IMG/VR virus record: IMGVR_UViG_3300044822_000051 | Location: 1 to 51,590 of that record | DNA length: 51,590 nt | Source: a virus | Reading direction: 5' to 3' (one strand) | Shown here: piece after piece, positions 1-7,360 of the stretch | Layout of the letters: every line of letters starts with the position of its first letter | How positions within the stretch are numbered: the stretch's first letter is position 1 | Program-made: the position numbers and the translations under genes | The notes under the pieces: model-generated | Told to the model about the DNA's origin: nothing | The model's input: only the letters and a program-made list of their open reading frames with translations | Databases searched by the model: none

Positions 1-127
1 TTCCAACCCCCGAGGGGGTGGCCGTCTGCCACGTGGTCTAAGAGGTGCCATGGTTGATTGTTGCCGATTATCAGCGGCTCACCTCCATCACCTATTTTAA
101 AGGTTTCGGCATTCGGCACCCAGTGCT
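1..127. repeat. Terminal direct repeat, left copy
   Basis: Positions 1-127 are identical to 51464-51590. The repeat lies inside the DNA polymerase reading frame, which continues without interruption when the ends are joined. A perfect 127-base overlap within a gene is what an assembler leaves when it walks once around a circular or circularly permuted molecule, and 127 is a common maximum k-mer. It is therefore read as an assembly overlap and not as a biological terminal repeat. Confidence 0.95.
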
Positions 128-452
128 GCCGGCCGCGACCGTCCAACAGATCGTAAACGAGGGATAGAATTTCGAATGTTGGATGTTGTACGTAGTTGCG
201 GACGCCTACGGCGCTAAGGCCCTTATTATCCCCGTTCAATCCGGGCAGGTTATCCAGCTCAACCTTTGGCTCAACCCATTTTGGCACGGGCGGGAGCTGG
301 ATGGGGTTCTTACGGCTGATTCGTTGTTTGACCCATTTGTAGTACCCAGGCACCTGTATCCAACGGTAACCCGCTTCAGAGTAGGTCTCGAAGTCACAGG
401 ATGGTACCAGCGTGCTCCATCCGTGCAACGCGGCGCGACGTGGGTAATTCAT
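1..452 (-). CDS. Family A DNA polymerase, N-terminal part with 3'-5' exonuclease start (joins 49561-51590)
   Basis: The 5' end of the polymerase gene that continues at the other end of the window. Joined through the 127-base overlap, the frame runs from ATG at 452-450 through position 1 to 51463 and on to a stop at 49561, giving about 784 residues. The N-terminus has DFETYSEAG (residues about 20-28), the first DxE motif of DnaQ-like 3'-5' exonucleases, followed by typical text such as LSAVGVRNYVQHPTFEIL. The ATG overlaps the stop of the upstream small gene as ATGA, which supports this start. The product replicates phage DNA with proofreading. Part of the minus-strand replication operon. Confidence 0.93.
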   Translation of the reverse strand, partial: MNYPRRAALHGWSTLVPSCDFETYSEAGYRWIQVPGYYKWVKQRISRKNPIQLPPVPKWVEPKVELDNLPGLNGDNKGLSAVGVRNYVQHPTFEILSLVYDLLDGRGRQHWVPNAETFKIGDGGEPLIIGNNQPWHLLDHVADGHPLGGW

Positions 453-649
453 GGGTTCCAATTGCCGATTTCTAACACGTCATCAGCGTGGCTCATGATG
501 TGAATCTTGCTCAACTCCTCCTTGACCGTCGTACGCATCGGGTTTTTAAACCGCTCCATTGCCGTGTTGAATTTGCGCACATATTCCAACACTTCGGCAG
601 AAGGCTCTGTCTCCGTGACTTCAACCCCACACAACGCGCATTTCGTCAT
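449..649 (-). CDS. Small CxxC protein upstream of DNA polymerase
   Basis: Predicted 66-residue protein starting MTKCALCGVEVTETEP. The start at 649 has a good Shine-Dalgarno (AGGAG about 8 bases upstream), and its TGA overlaps the polymerase ATG. The frame can be extended to 697, but that runs back through a structured intergenic region and is unlikely. One CxxC pair near the N-terminus could bind zinc or be redox active; no second pair is present, so dimeric metal binding would be needed. The rest is acidic and helical. Function unknown. Translational coupling suggests a role with the polymerase, but that is inference. Confidence 0.75.
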   Translation of the reverse strand: MTKCALCGVEVTETEPSAEVLEYVRKFNTAMERFKNPMRTTVKEELSKIHIMSHADDVLEIGNWNP

Positions 650-660
650 TCGAATCTCCT

Positions 661-831
661 GTTTATAAACAGACAAATTGGAGAGGGTTCTGTTCAAAGG
701 CTTCCCAGATCCCCGCGATGCCTATACCGCGTTACCCTGTTTTATATTTCAGGGTCCCTCTCCAATTCGCCCATTTCCCGCAAGCTGCCCCGGTCATTAA
801 CCCAGGTTAAGAGTGAGCAACAGCTTGCGGG
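661..831 (-). ncRNA. Putative structured RNA element between ssb and the small CxxC gene
   Basis: A roughly 200-base gap in an otherwise packed operon holds several exact inverted repeats. A 12-bp helix pairs 676-687 with 756-767. Inside it lie a hairpin pairing 734-739 with 750-755 (10-base loop) and a weak CGCG pairing of 714-717 with 728-731. A second module pairs 777-787 with 821-831 (11 bp) and encloses TTAACC/GGTTAA at 797-810. A 14-base palindrome (CTGTTTATAAACAG on the minus strand) lies just before the Shine-Dalgarno of the next gene. On the minus strand this would form a multi-helix leader. It could be a cis-regulatory RNA, a small RNA or an origin structure. I recognise no known family. 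Confidence 0.55.
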
Positions 832-859
832 CGGGACGCGGTCAGTGTGTGAAATGACC

Positions 860-1930
860 TTACTGAATATACCCCTCAGCGCGTAGTTGCGCATCTGTCC
901 ATTTGTTGGCGACGAATGTCGCGTACGGGATATTCCCCGCCTTCGGCAACATCACCGGGCCGGCCGCTGCAGGTGGTGCAGGTGCCGCGGGCGGTGGCGG
1001 TGGTGGCGCAGCTCCTTGATTGAGGAACGACGGCGCAGGCGTCACATACGTGGGCGTGGCGGCCGGCCCAGGCGGGGGCGGTGGGCTAGAAGGGTATGCT
1101 ACACCCGCTGTCGTCGGGGCCGGGGCACCCGGTAAAGCAGGGGGTGCCGGTGGCGGGGCAAATCCCCCTGGTGCAGGCGCAGGGGGCAGAGCTGCACCGG
1201 GCACACCAGGGTATCCACCCAGAGCCGCCCCAGGCGTAGGGAAAGCTGCACTTGGCTGCGCAATGGCCGGCGCTCCCACGGCCTGTACGCCACTCGGCAG
1301 CGCGGCACGACCGAAACCGGCCACCGTGCGCGGGTCGGTGCCGCCACTATGGATTTCCTTATCGATACCACGAAGCATGATGAACTCGGCGCCAACGTAG
1401 ATGCCGGGGTTACGCTGAGTCTCGTTTGTGTCGATCTGAGCAATAACCTCAACCCAAAATCCGCACTTGACCGCGCCGGGCTCCATCAGTGGCATAAAGT
1501 TGGTATCGATCATCTTGGGCGGGATCGGGCTGGACAGCTTCACAATCCAATTGCCCTTGAAGCCTTCCGTGTTCGCGTTTATACGGTTGTTTTTATTGGG
1601 TTTGGTGCTGTCACCATCCTCAATTTTCCATGAGAAATCGTCGCGCGCCATTTGGCCCGTCTGCGGGTTGATCAGTGTTGGCCACACTGCGTGCCCAAAC
1701 TGCCAAATGACTGTGCCCCACTCCGTTTGCGCCCAGTGTGTGTGCCCGGCGATTTTCGGCACCGCCAGCGCAATGTAGTAGGTGATCTTGGGTTGACCGG
1801 CTTTCGGATGGCCCGCCGGGAATACCCGCTTTTGCTTCGTTTCGTAGTCGGTATCATTCGCCTTGTACGGATCGCCTTGGACGACGCGCCCAAAGATGCC
1901 TACTTTGATTTTATCGACCATGTGTTGCAT
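860..1930 (-). CDS. Single-stranded DNA-binding protein, DUF2815-like, with long Pro/Ala tail
   Basis: A protein of about 355 residues. Residues about 1-200 match the pattern of phage DUF2815 SSB proteins (an OB-fold gp2.5-like group): KVGIFGRVVQGDPYKA at the start, then FKGNWIVKLSS and GAVKCGFWVEVIAQ. Residues about 205-330 are a low-complexity Pro/Ala/Gly tail with runs of five to seven prolines. The last 20 residues (YATFVANKWTDAQLRAEGYI) form a short conserved-looking C-terminal peptide, a usual interaction tip in SSBs. The likely start is the first or second in-frame ATG (1930 or 1921); GGAG lies 2 or 11 bases upstream. It coats ssDNA during replication. Neighbours are a nuclease upstream and polymerase downstream. 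Confidence 0.8.
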   Translation of the reverse strand: MQHMVDKIKVGIFGRVVQGDPYKANDTDYETKQKRVFPAGHPKAGQPKITYYIALAVPKIAGHTHWAQTEWGTVIWQFGHAVWPTLINPQTGQMARDDFSWKIEDGDSTKPNKNNRINANTEGFKGNWIVKLSSPIPPKMIDTNFMPLMEPGAVKCGFWVEVIAQIDTNETQRNPGIYVGAEFIMLRGIDKEIHSGGTDPRTVAGFGRAALPSGVQAVGAPAIAQPSAAFPTPGAALGGYPGVPGAALPPAPAPGGFAPPPAPPALPGAPAPTTAGVAYPSSPPPPPGPAATPTYVTPAPSFLNQGAAPPPPPPAAPAPPAAAGPVMLPKAGNIPYATFVANKWTDAQLRAEGYIQ

Positions 1931-1938
1931 TTCTCCAG

Positions 1939-3123
1939 TTAGGATTTTTCAGGGGTTGATGCGTACCCAAACGCCTTGCGGAATTGGGTTTCATCGTCGG
2001 GTATCAGTTTCATACCTCCTGAGGGGCGGTGAGAGTATAACTTCACCGTTGCCTCGTCAATGCCCGCTTTAATGGCCTGCGTGGGAGTAACCAATTGCTG
2101 CGGCTTACGCACATCAACACCTAACATGTGGCCCATAGCAACCAAGTGTTGTATAGGCGTATCCTTGTTCCACGTGCGCCGGCCTTCTACGGGCGCATAC
2201 CGCCAAAACGGTACTTGTTGGCCCGCGTTGATGGATGCCTCAGCCCGAGCACGTAGGCCGTCGTAACGCCCTTCTAACATTTTGAGCGCCCATTTCACAA
2301 GGCGCAGCTCTACGCCCACGGCTGCGGGTGTCATGGCGTCAGGCTCGGCTTTGCCAACGTACTGCAGTACGTTACTGATGGATCGGCGATAAGTGCCGCA
2401 GTCGGCGTTTGCCCGGCAATCAACACAGTGCGGGCCACTGATGGTGCGCGGTGATTCAGATAAGGCTTCGACCACGGCGGGTACGATCACCGTCACCGCG
2501 TACCGATACAGGTCCGCCAGCATCAACGGCCGATTGTCTAATGTGCGCCACTCACGCACGGGCCCCTCGTGGTGAAACGCGCGCGGTTGGACGATGGTAA
2601 GGCATACAGGCGTTTCCCACGCGAGCTGTAGCCGCTCCTGTACGCCCAGCGCATAGGCAATGAGCTGCGGGTTTTCGAATACCTCCACGTGTCGATAGCC
2701 GTATTTGTAGTCTACGACTTTGAGTAATCGGACTGTCGGGGCACCTAGATCGTGTGAAGTTGGTATGTCTACAACACGCCAATAGTCCGGCGTACCCCAA
2801 CACTCCGGTATGATGTGCTTGGCGCTCACTGGTTCCTCAAATTGGCCATTGCCGGTAAACTGAGCCTCCCCAGCGTACATAATGGCGCCGTCTAACATGT
2901 CATCATCAATTTCCCATGTGCGGCCGGCGTGTATGAACCTGTCGCCAACCTTGGGCTCCCACTTGCGCGACGCGACTCCCATAGCCACGAGGTGGGCCGC
3001 CTGACCTTCTAACTCTTCATCGGTGTCAGGCAGCGCGGGTACTAACTCCTGCATCTTGACGGAACCGGGGCACGCGACCGTCAAGTGCAGACCGCTGGGC
3101 GCAATTCTCGCGTGTGCGCCCAT
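1939..3123 (-). CDS. DUF2800-type PD-(D/E)XK nuclease with predicted Fe-S cluster (RecB/Cas4-like)
   Basis: 394 residues. The N-terminus (HARIAPSGLHLTVACPGS) and the core (CWGTPDYWRV, then VDYKYGYRHVEV and NPQLIAYALG) fit the DUF2800 family of phage RecB-like nucleases. The GTPD aspartate and the D-Y-K segment are the expected PD-(D/E)XK catalytic residues, and the NPQLIAYA helix is motif QhxxY-like. One early cysteine (ACPGS) and a later cluster C-x2-C-x5-C (about residues 237-246) form the AddB/Cas4-type iron-sulphur arrangement. Likely a DNA-end-processing exonuclease in recombination or replication, acting with the SSB just downstream. Catalytic and Fe-S roles are inferred from motifs. 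Confidence 0.82.
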   Translation of the reverse strand: MGAHARIAPSGLHLTVACPGSVKMQELVPALPDTDEELEGQAAHLVAMGVASRKWEPKVGDRFIHAGRTWEIDDDMLDGAIMYAGEAQFTGNGQFEEPVSAKHIIPECWGTPDYWRVVDIPTSHDLGAPTVRLLKVVDYKYGYRHVEVFENPQLIAYALGVQERLQLAWETPVCLTIVQPRAFHHEGPVREWRTLDNRPLMLADLYRYAVTVIVPAVVEALSESPRTISGPHCVDCRANADCGTYRRSISNVLQYVGKAEPDAMTPAAVGVELRLVKWALKMLEGRYDGLRARAEASINAGQQVPFWRYAPVEGRRTWNKDTPIQHLVAMGHMLGVDVRKPQQLVTPTQAIKAGIDEATVKLYSHRPSGGMKLIPDDETQFRKAFGYASTPEKS

Positions 3124-3126
3124 ACG

Positions 3127-4236
3127 TCACAGCCCTATCATCAAATCGAAAGCAGCCTCGATCTGAGGGATAAGTGCCTCGTATTGCGACGTCCCCAGCG
3201 CGTTCAAGTTGGGAGCGCCGTACTCCTGCACCGTGGGCTGTACTCGGCGCGGGTCCAACCTGCCATTAGTCGTAGCAGCCATCAACTTGTCCATCAGCCT
3301 TTTGTATGCGGATACAGCGCCAACGGCGGCGTTACCGGCGGGTTGTGCAGGTGGTGCAACGGGTGCGAGTGCAGAAACCGGCACTGTTGGGAGTGGAGAC
3401 GGTGCAGGCACGGCAAAGCTAAGGGGAACTCCCGGCGGCGGGGGCGTAGGCACGGGACCGGGGGGAGGCGGCACCGTTTGTGCTGGCCGGTTCGGATCAC
3501 TGGGCAAATAGCCGAGGGTTGGATTGTGCGCGTCGGAATATGTTGGCGCGGGGCTGCTAACAATCAACTTAGGCGGTGGCGGCGGGGGCGGCATCAGCCC
3601 AGCAACGGCATTCAACTGTGCGGCATTGTCAGCAGTAGGGCTGTATCCCGCGTGAGACGCAACGCGGCGCGCACTCAGCTCTTGGATGACTTGTTGCGCG
3701 AAGGCCGGATCTAGGCCCTTTTGCAGTTTCCAAGTACCGTCTCTCTTCTGGCCCTTGCCCTTTTGATGGATGCGCGCATCCCACGGCAGGCCGGAACGGT
3801 CAATTTCAGCCGCAGCTGCCACAGGTCTCGCCGTCGGGGTCGCGGGGGCCGATGTAACCGCGGTAGGGGCACTCGCACGGGGTGCGGGCGACGGGGCGGG
3901 TCCTGGGGGTCCCGGAAAGGGCGGTGCCGGCGGAAAAGGGACAACGTTTCCGTTACGTTCTTCAATGCCTGCCACGGCGGGTGGCGTAAGAGGTTGAGGC
4001 ACCGCGGGCGGCAACGGCGCGACCGGCGTCGAATACAACACCGTATCAGGCGGTGGCGGCGGGGGCACCTCGAATTTAGGCGCGCGCTCTTTCACTGGCA
4101 CCGGAGCTGCTTTCACAGTTCCGGCCGGAACTGAAGCCTCGAACTCGGGAATGTCACCGGCTAACATCAGGAGCGCGGCGGCGCCAGCGCGAAACTGCTG
4201 CGGGCCATCGGTAGTAGTATCGAACTCAATTTTCAT
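3127..4236 (-). CDS. Pro/Ala-rich hypothetical protein, first gene of the replication operon
   Basis: 369 residues, three bases upstream of the nuclease gene. Two long low-complexity Pro/Ala blocks (about residues 40-140 and 215-315) flank a compact segment LPWDARIHQKGKGQKRDGTW (about residues 148-167), a motif I recognise from other phage proteins near SSB and nuclease genes. The C-terminal 60 residues look folded. The conserved segment is Lys/Arg rich and could bind DNA, but no enzyme motif is visible. Function unknown. The leader next to it carries the palindromic operator and a minus-strand promoter candidate. Confidence 0.75.
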   Translation of the reverse strand: MKIEFDTTTDGPQQFRAGAAALLMLAGDIPEFEASVPAGTVKAAPVPVKERAPKFEVPPPPPPDTVLYSTPVAPLPPAVPQPLTPPAVAGIEERNGNVVPFPPAPPFPGPPGPAPSPAPRASAPTAVTSAPATPTARPVAAAAEIDRSGLPWDARIHQKGKGQKRDGTWKLQKGLDPAFAQQVIQELSARRVASHAGYSPTADNAAQLNAVAGLMPPPPPPPKLIVSSPAPTYSDAHNPTLGYLPSDPNRPAQTVPPPPGPVPTPPPPGVPLSFAVPAPSPLPTVPVSALAPVAPPAQPAGNAAVGAVSAYKRLMDKLMAATTNGRLDPRRVQPTVQEYGAPNLNALGTSQYEALIPQIEAAFDLMIGL

Positions 4237-4276
4237 TTTTCAGCCTCTTGGTAGGCGTGGGGTTGACGGGAGGCGG

Positions 4277-4306
4277 ACCTTACGCCAGACTGACGCCCCC
4301 GTCAAC
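4277..4306 (-). promoter_or_regulatory. Operator 1 (4289-4306) between the divergent early operons
   Basis: ACTGACGCCCCCGTCAAC holds the TGAC-N6-GTCA core shared by eleven sites. On the minus strand TTGACG (4305-4300), a 17-bp spacer and TAAGGT (4282-4277) make a promoter facing the replication operon, so the operator covers its -35 box. A weaker plus-strand candidate has TTGACG at 4263-4268. A repressor bound here could gate both early operons. Confidence 0.6.
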
Positions 4307-4320
4307 TGTGGAGATGGGAC

Positions 4321-4542
4321 ATGAAAGTCCAGCGCTACGTCGTGTTGCACGAGCCTCGCCAAAATTGGGCATGGGTAGTCACTGATCACGGCGGCCCGTC
4401 AGTTGCCAGATGTAAAACAGAGAAAGAAGCCGAACGCGTAGCCGACGCTCTCAATCTGGCACGTCGCGTAGCCGCTTTCAAAGCGCCGGGCGTTCATTGG
4501 TTCGAGAGCCTTCAGGATGATGCGAGAGAGCTACTTAAATAA
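4321..4542 (+). CDS. Small hypothetical protein, first gene of the helicase operon
   Basis: 73 residues, MKVQRYVVLHEPRQNWAWVV at the start, mixed alpha/beta with an amphipathic KTEKEAERVADALNLARRV helix. GGAGATGGGAC before the ATG gives a Shine-Dalgarno. Its TAA overlaps the ATG of the helicase (TAATG). I do not recognise a family. Its position as leader gene just downstream of operator 1 suggests early expression. Confidence 0.7.
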   Translation: MKVQRYVVLHEPRQNWAWVVTDHGGPSVARCKTEKEAERVADALNLARRVAAFKAPGVHWFESLQDDARELLK

Positions 4543-6248
4543 TGCCACTCTACGATTTCCAAGAGCAAGTCAAGAACGAGACCTACGCGCGTTGGCAGGA
4601 GCCGGACGTGTTTAACGTCATTGCCTCCATGGCCACGGGCGGCGGGAAAACGGTCACGTTTTGTCAAATCGTCCAAGATTTCAATGCCCCCGCGTGTATC
4701 ATCGCCCACCGTCAGGAGCTAGTCTCTCAGGCGTCCCTAGCACTCAACCGGGCAGGCATACAACATGACATCATTGCGCAGTCGGCTACTCGACAGGCTA
4801 TTATTCGCGTTCATTACGATACTGATGGCGATAGTCATTTTCGTCGCGGCGCTCCAATACGTGTTGCAGGCGTGGATACCCTGCTTAACCACGATCTTAC
4901 AGACCGATGGCTGTCGCAGGTTGGCCTTGTCGTGCCTGATGAAGGGCACCATGTGCAGCGCGAGAATAAGTGGGGAAAAACCATCGGGATGCTCCCGAAT
5001 GCCCGAGGATTTTTTCCTACCGCTCACCCCCTACGTGCTGACGGCCGTGGCCTGGGTCGCAACAGCGATGGGTTGGGGGACGCTATTGTTGTGGGGCCGC
5101 ATGCTCGCCTACTCATCAACCGAGGTTTTCTTACTGACTATCGCCTGTTCTGCCCATCTAGTGACATTGATTTTCATAACCTTGATGTCGGTCCAAGCGG
5201 TGAGTACAGCGCACCGAAGCTGCAAGCCGTTACCCACGCGTCCAACACCATTGTGGGGGACGTTGTTAAATCATACCTCAAGCTTGCCCCCGGTAAGTTA
5301 GGTGTCACGTTCGCGGTTGATGTCAAAGGCAAAAACGGCGCACAAGCCATCGCAGCGGCGTACAACGCGGCGGGCGTGCCCGCGCAGGTCATTACGGCAA
5401 ATACGCCCATCGCTGTTAGGGCCGACTACATGCGCCAATTTCGGGCCCGTCTTTTGCTTCAGCTCGTATCCGTGGATTGCTTGGGTGAGGGTGTTGACGT
5501 GCCTGCAATTGAGGTTGTCAGCATGGTCCGCAAAACCGCCAGTTTCCAACTGTACGCACAGCAATTTGGCCGCGCGCTGCGCGTTATGGTCGGCGACGAA
5601 CACCAAAGGAACTGGGGTAGTTACACAGATGAACAACGACTTATTGTCATTGCTAATTCAGCTAAGCCGAAAGCGATAATTATTGACCATGTTGGAAACT
5701 ACGCGTTTCATGGACTTCCTGACGTTCCTCGCACTTACAGCTTGGATCGCGCTGAGTGTCGCGCGCGCCCGAAGGCCGGCCCGGAATCCCTTAAGGCGTG
5801 TCCTCAATGCACACAGGCGTTCGAGAGATTTTTGTCCACATGTCCCTATTGCGGTTTCGCGCCCGAGCCCCGTGGCCGAGGCACGCCCGAGCAAGTTGAA
5901 GGCGATATCATCGAATTATCTCCTGAGGTGCTGGCTAGTCTGCGTGGTGAAATTGCGCTTTTGGATGGCTCGGCGCCTGATTACGGTCGCGATGTGGTTG
6001 GAAACTCTGTCCGCAAAAATCATCACAACAAACAGTCGGCGCAATTGACTCTTCGGGGCGTGATGGCCATATGGGCGGGCTGGCGTTTCAAGCTTGGTGA
6101 GAATATGAAGGACGCCAACCGCCGATTTTGGTATACCTACGGCATGGACGTTCTAACTGCGCAAACGTTAGGTGTTAAAGATGCCGCCGAGCTGCAGGCC
6201 CGAATACAGACCGAGTTACAACAGAATTACGTAGAGGTGAGAACATGA
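4542..6248 (+). CDS. SF2 DEAD/DEAH-type helicase with C-terminal zinc ribbon
   Basis: 568 residues. Motif I ATGGGKT (31-37), motif II DEGH (133-136), GEGVDVP (315-321) and QQFGRALR (340-347) define an SF2 helicase of the phage replication or recombination type. A four-cysteine ribbon (C420, C423, C434, C437) follows. Motif III reads TAHP (160-163) where TATP is usual, so one conserved threonine is histidine. It probably unwinds or remodels DNA during replication or recombination, using ATP. The gene overlaps its neighbours on both sides (TAATG and ATGA). Confidence 0.93.
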   Translation: MPLYDFQEQVKNETYARWQEPDVFNVIASMATGGGKTVTFCQIVQDFNAPACIIAHRQELVSQASLALNRAGIQHDIIAQSATRQAIIRVHYDTDGDSHFRRGAPIRVAGVDTLLNHDLTDRWLSQVGLVVPDEGHHVQRENKWGKTIGMLPNARGFFPTAHPLRADGRGLGRNSDGLGDAIVVGPHARLLINRGFLTDYRLFCPSSDIDFHNLDVGPSGEYSAPKLQAVTHASNTIVGDVVKSYLKLAPGKLGVTFAVDVKGKNGAQAIAAAYNAAGVPAQVITANTPIAVRADYMRQFRARLLLQLVSVDCLGEGVDVPAIEVVSMVRKTASFQLYAQQFGRALRVMVGDEHQRNWGSYTDEQRLIVIANSAKPKAIIIDHVGNYAFHGLPDVPRTYSLDRAECRARPKAGPESLKACPQCTQAFERFLSTCPYCGFAPEPRGRGTPEQVEGDIIELSPEVLASLRGEIALLDGSAPDYGRDVVGNSVRKNHHNKQSAQLTLRGVMAIWAGWRFKLGENMKDANRRFWYTYGMDVLTAQTLGVKDAAELQARIQTELQQNYVEVRT

Positions 6249-6343
6249 GCAGTCAAGTCAGGTGCAACGGGTGCGGGAAACTATCGCCCATCGTGGCGCC
6301 CTGTTGCCCGCACTGCGCGGTAGCACGTAAGGGCGGCCTATGA
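6245..6343 (+). CDS. 32-residue zinc-ribbon mini-protein
   Basis: Reads MSSQVRCNGCGKLSP at the start and ends with PCCPHCAVARKGGL. Two metal-binding knuckles, C-x2-C and C-x2-C, are the minimum for one zinc ion. Its ATG overlaps the helicase stop and its TGA overlaps the next ATG, so it fits the operon exactly. The role is unknown; the helicase next door also ends in a zinc ribbon, and a shared partner is possible. Confidence 0.75.
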   Translation: MSSQVRCNGCGKLSPIVAPCCPHCAVARKGGL

Positions 6344-6831
6344 CTCTCATAGAGTGGGCTGAGAAATGGCGCATCCCTGATGCCGCCATTGCCGAGCTGT
6401 GCCGTTCTACGCTCCATGAGGGGCCGCGCGAGCCTGGTGACAAAGAGGGTGTTGTACAGTCTGATATTCGTTTGAAGGCTGGGCGCACGTCTCTGCTACC
6501 GTGGGGACAGCACACGTACTTGTATCGGAATAACCGGGGGGCCGGCAAACTCACAAACGGCTCATACGTGCGTTGGGGCTTGGCGAATGATTCGGAACGG
6601 CTTGGCGCATCGGTTAAATCAGCCGATTTGATCGGATGGGAGCAGGTGCGCATTACGCAAGAGCACGTGGGCTCAGTCATTGCCCGGTTTCTCTCCATCG
6701 AAGTCAAACGGCGCAATTGGAAGTTTGCGGCATCTTTGGAGGAGTGTGCACAAGTGCATTGGGCGTCTGTTGTGAACGCCCAGGGCGGCCGGGCCGTTAT
6801 TACCAACACTGACGGGAGTGTGTCAACATGA
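6340..6831 (+). CDS. VRR-NUC domain nuclease
   Basis: 163 residues with the pattern of phage VRR-NUC proteins: VQSDIRLKAG, LYRNNRGAGK, VRWGLANDSE, SADLIGWEQV, then FLSIEVKRRNW and WASVVNAQGGRAVI. The DLIG aspartate and the E-x-K of IEVK are the predicted metal-binding residues of this PD-(D/E)XK-like fold. Such enzymes act on branched DNA or as structure-specific endonucleases. It sits in the helicase-primase operon with ATGA overlaps at both ends. The family call is from memory of the motif order and is fairly firm; the substrate is inference. Confidence 0.85.
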   Translation: MTLIEWAEKWRIPDAAIAELCRSTLHEGPREPGDKEGVVQSDIRLKAGRTSLLPWGQHTYLYRNNRGAGKLTNGSYVRWGLANDSERLGASVKSADLIGWEQVRITQEHVGSVIARFLSIEVKRRNWKFAASLEECAQVHWASVVNAQGGRAVITNTDGSVST

Positions 6832-7145
6832 GTTTTAAGTGGATAATACTAAACACCATTTTAATAGCAGGTTTGGTGTGCGGCTTGGATTACGCCGCAT
6901 GGGAATTGGGTAAAACCGTTTCCAAACCAAATCATTCGGCCGTGCTCGCAAGCGATGCTAGCGGGCAATGCGAAAAACCTGACGGTCGCGGTGAATACAA
7001 CGTAAAGGCTAACTCAGGCTGCGACGCCAAGTTATCGGAGGTGGAGGGGTTTCTCATGAAAAACGGCACCGTGTGCGTCGTTCCAAGTACCCAAAAAGCC
7101 GGCGACTACGGGAATTGGCACTGTTACATCAAGGCGGCGTTGTGA
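6828..7145 (+). CDS. Small protein with one N-terminal membrane segment
   Basis: 105 residues. Residues about 4-25 (WIILNTILIAGLVCGLDYAA) form a membrane helix or uncleaved signal anchor, followed by a polar domain with four cysteines (C48, C65 and two near the C-terminus) that could form disulphides outside the cytoplasm. ATGA overlap with the VRR-NUC gene. No family recognised. A membrane protein inside an early DNA-metabolism operon is unusual; it could concern exclusion or replication at the membrane, but nothing proves either. Confidence 0.7.
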   Translation: MSFKWIILNTILIAGLVCGLDYAAWELGKTVSKPNHSAVLASDASGQCEKPDGRGEYNVKANSGCDAKLSEVEGFLMKNGTVCVVPSTQKAGDYGNWHCYIKAAL

Positions 7146-7360
7146 GCGATTTTCACATTGAGGTTATATGCCACGTCGATCCACCAAAGGATAAACCTTG
7201 GATGCGGCCAAAGCCGGAAACCGTGTGGGTTGGTATCGTGCCTTGGATACCGCGCATGGGTGATACCGTGGCGTGGAATGACTGCGGCTATGACAGAGCT
7301 GTTAAATACGTCTGCTACGATTTAGACAACCGAAAGGTAACCGTGGAGTTAGAGCCATGA
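7142..7360 (+). CDS. Small hypothetical protein, GTG start
   Basis: About 72 residues from GTG at 7142 (GTGA overlap with the preceding stop), reading VSDFHIEVICHVDPPKDKPW. An upstream ATG at 7073 is possible but would overlap the previous gene by 73 bases. Beta-rich with WVGIVPWIPRMGDTVAW, resembling short SH3-like or beta-barrel proteins common in phage early operons. No function can be assigned. Its stop overlaps the next ATG. Confidence 0.65.
   Translation: MSDFHIEVICHVDPPKDKPWMRPKPETVWVGIVPWIPRMGDTVAWNDCGYDRAVKYVCYDLDNRKVTVELEP

Noticed and set aside
1-127. Direct terminal repeats as a packaging feature
   Set aside because: The repeat is inside a coding frame, is exactly 127 bases and restores a gene when joined. 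An assembly overlap explains it better.
650-697. Upstream start for the small CxxC gene
   Set aside because: It would translate the palindrome and one arm of the RNA helix; the ATG at 649 has the better ribosome site.
1020-1400. Plus-strand Gly/Pro-rich frame
   Set aside because: It is the antisense shadow of the Pro/Ala tail of the SSB-like gene.
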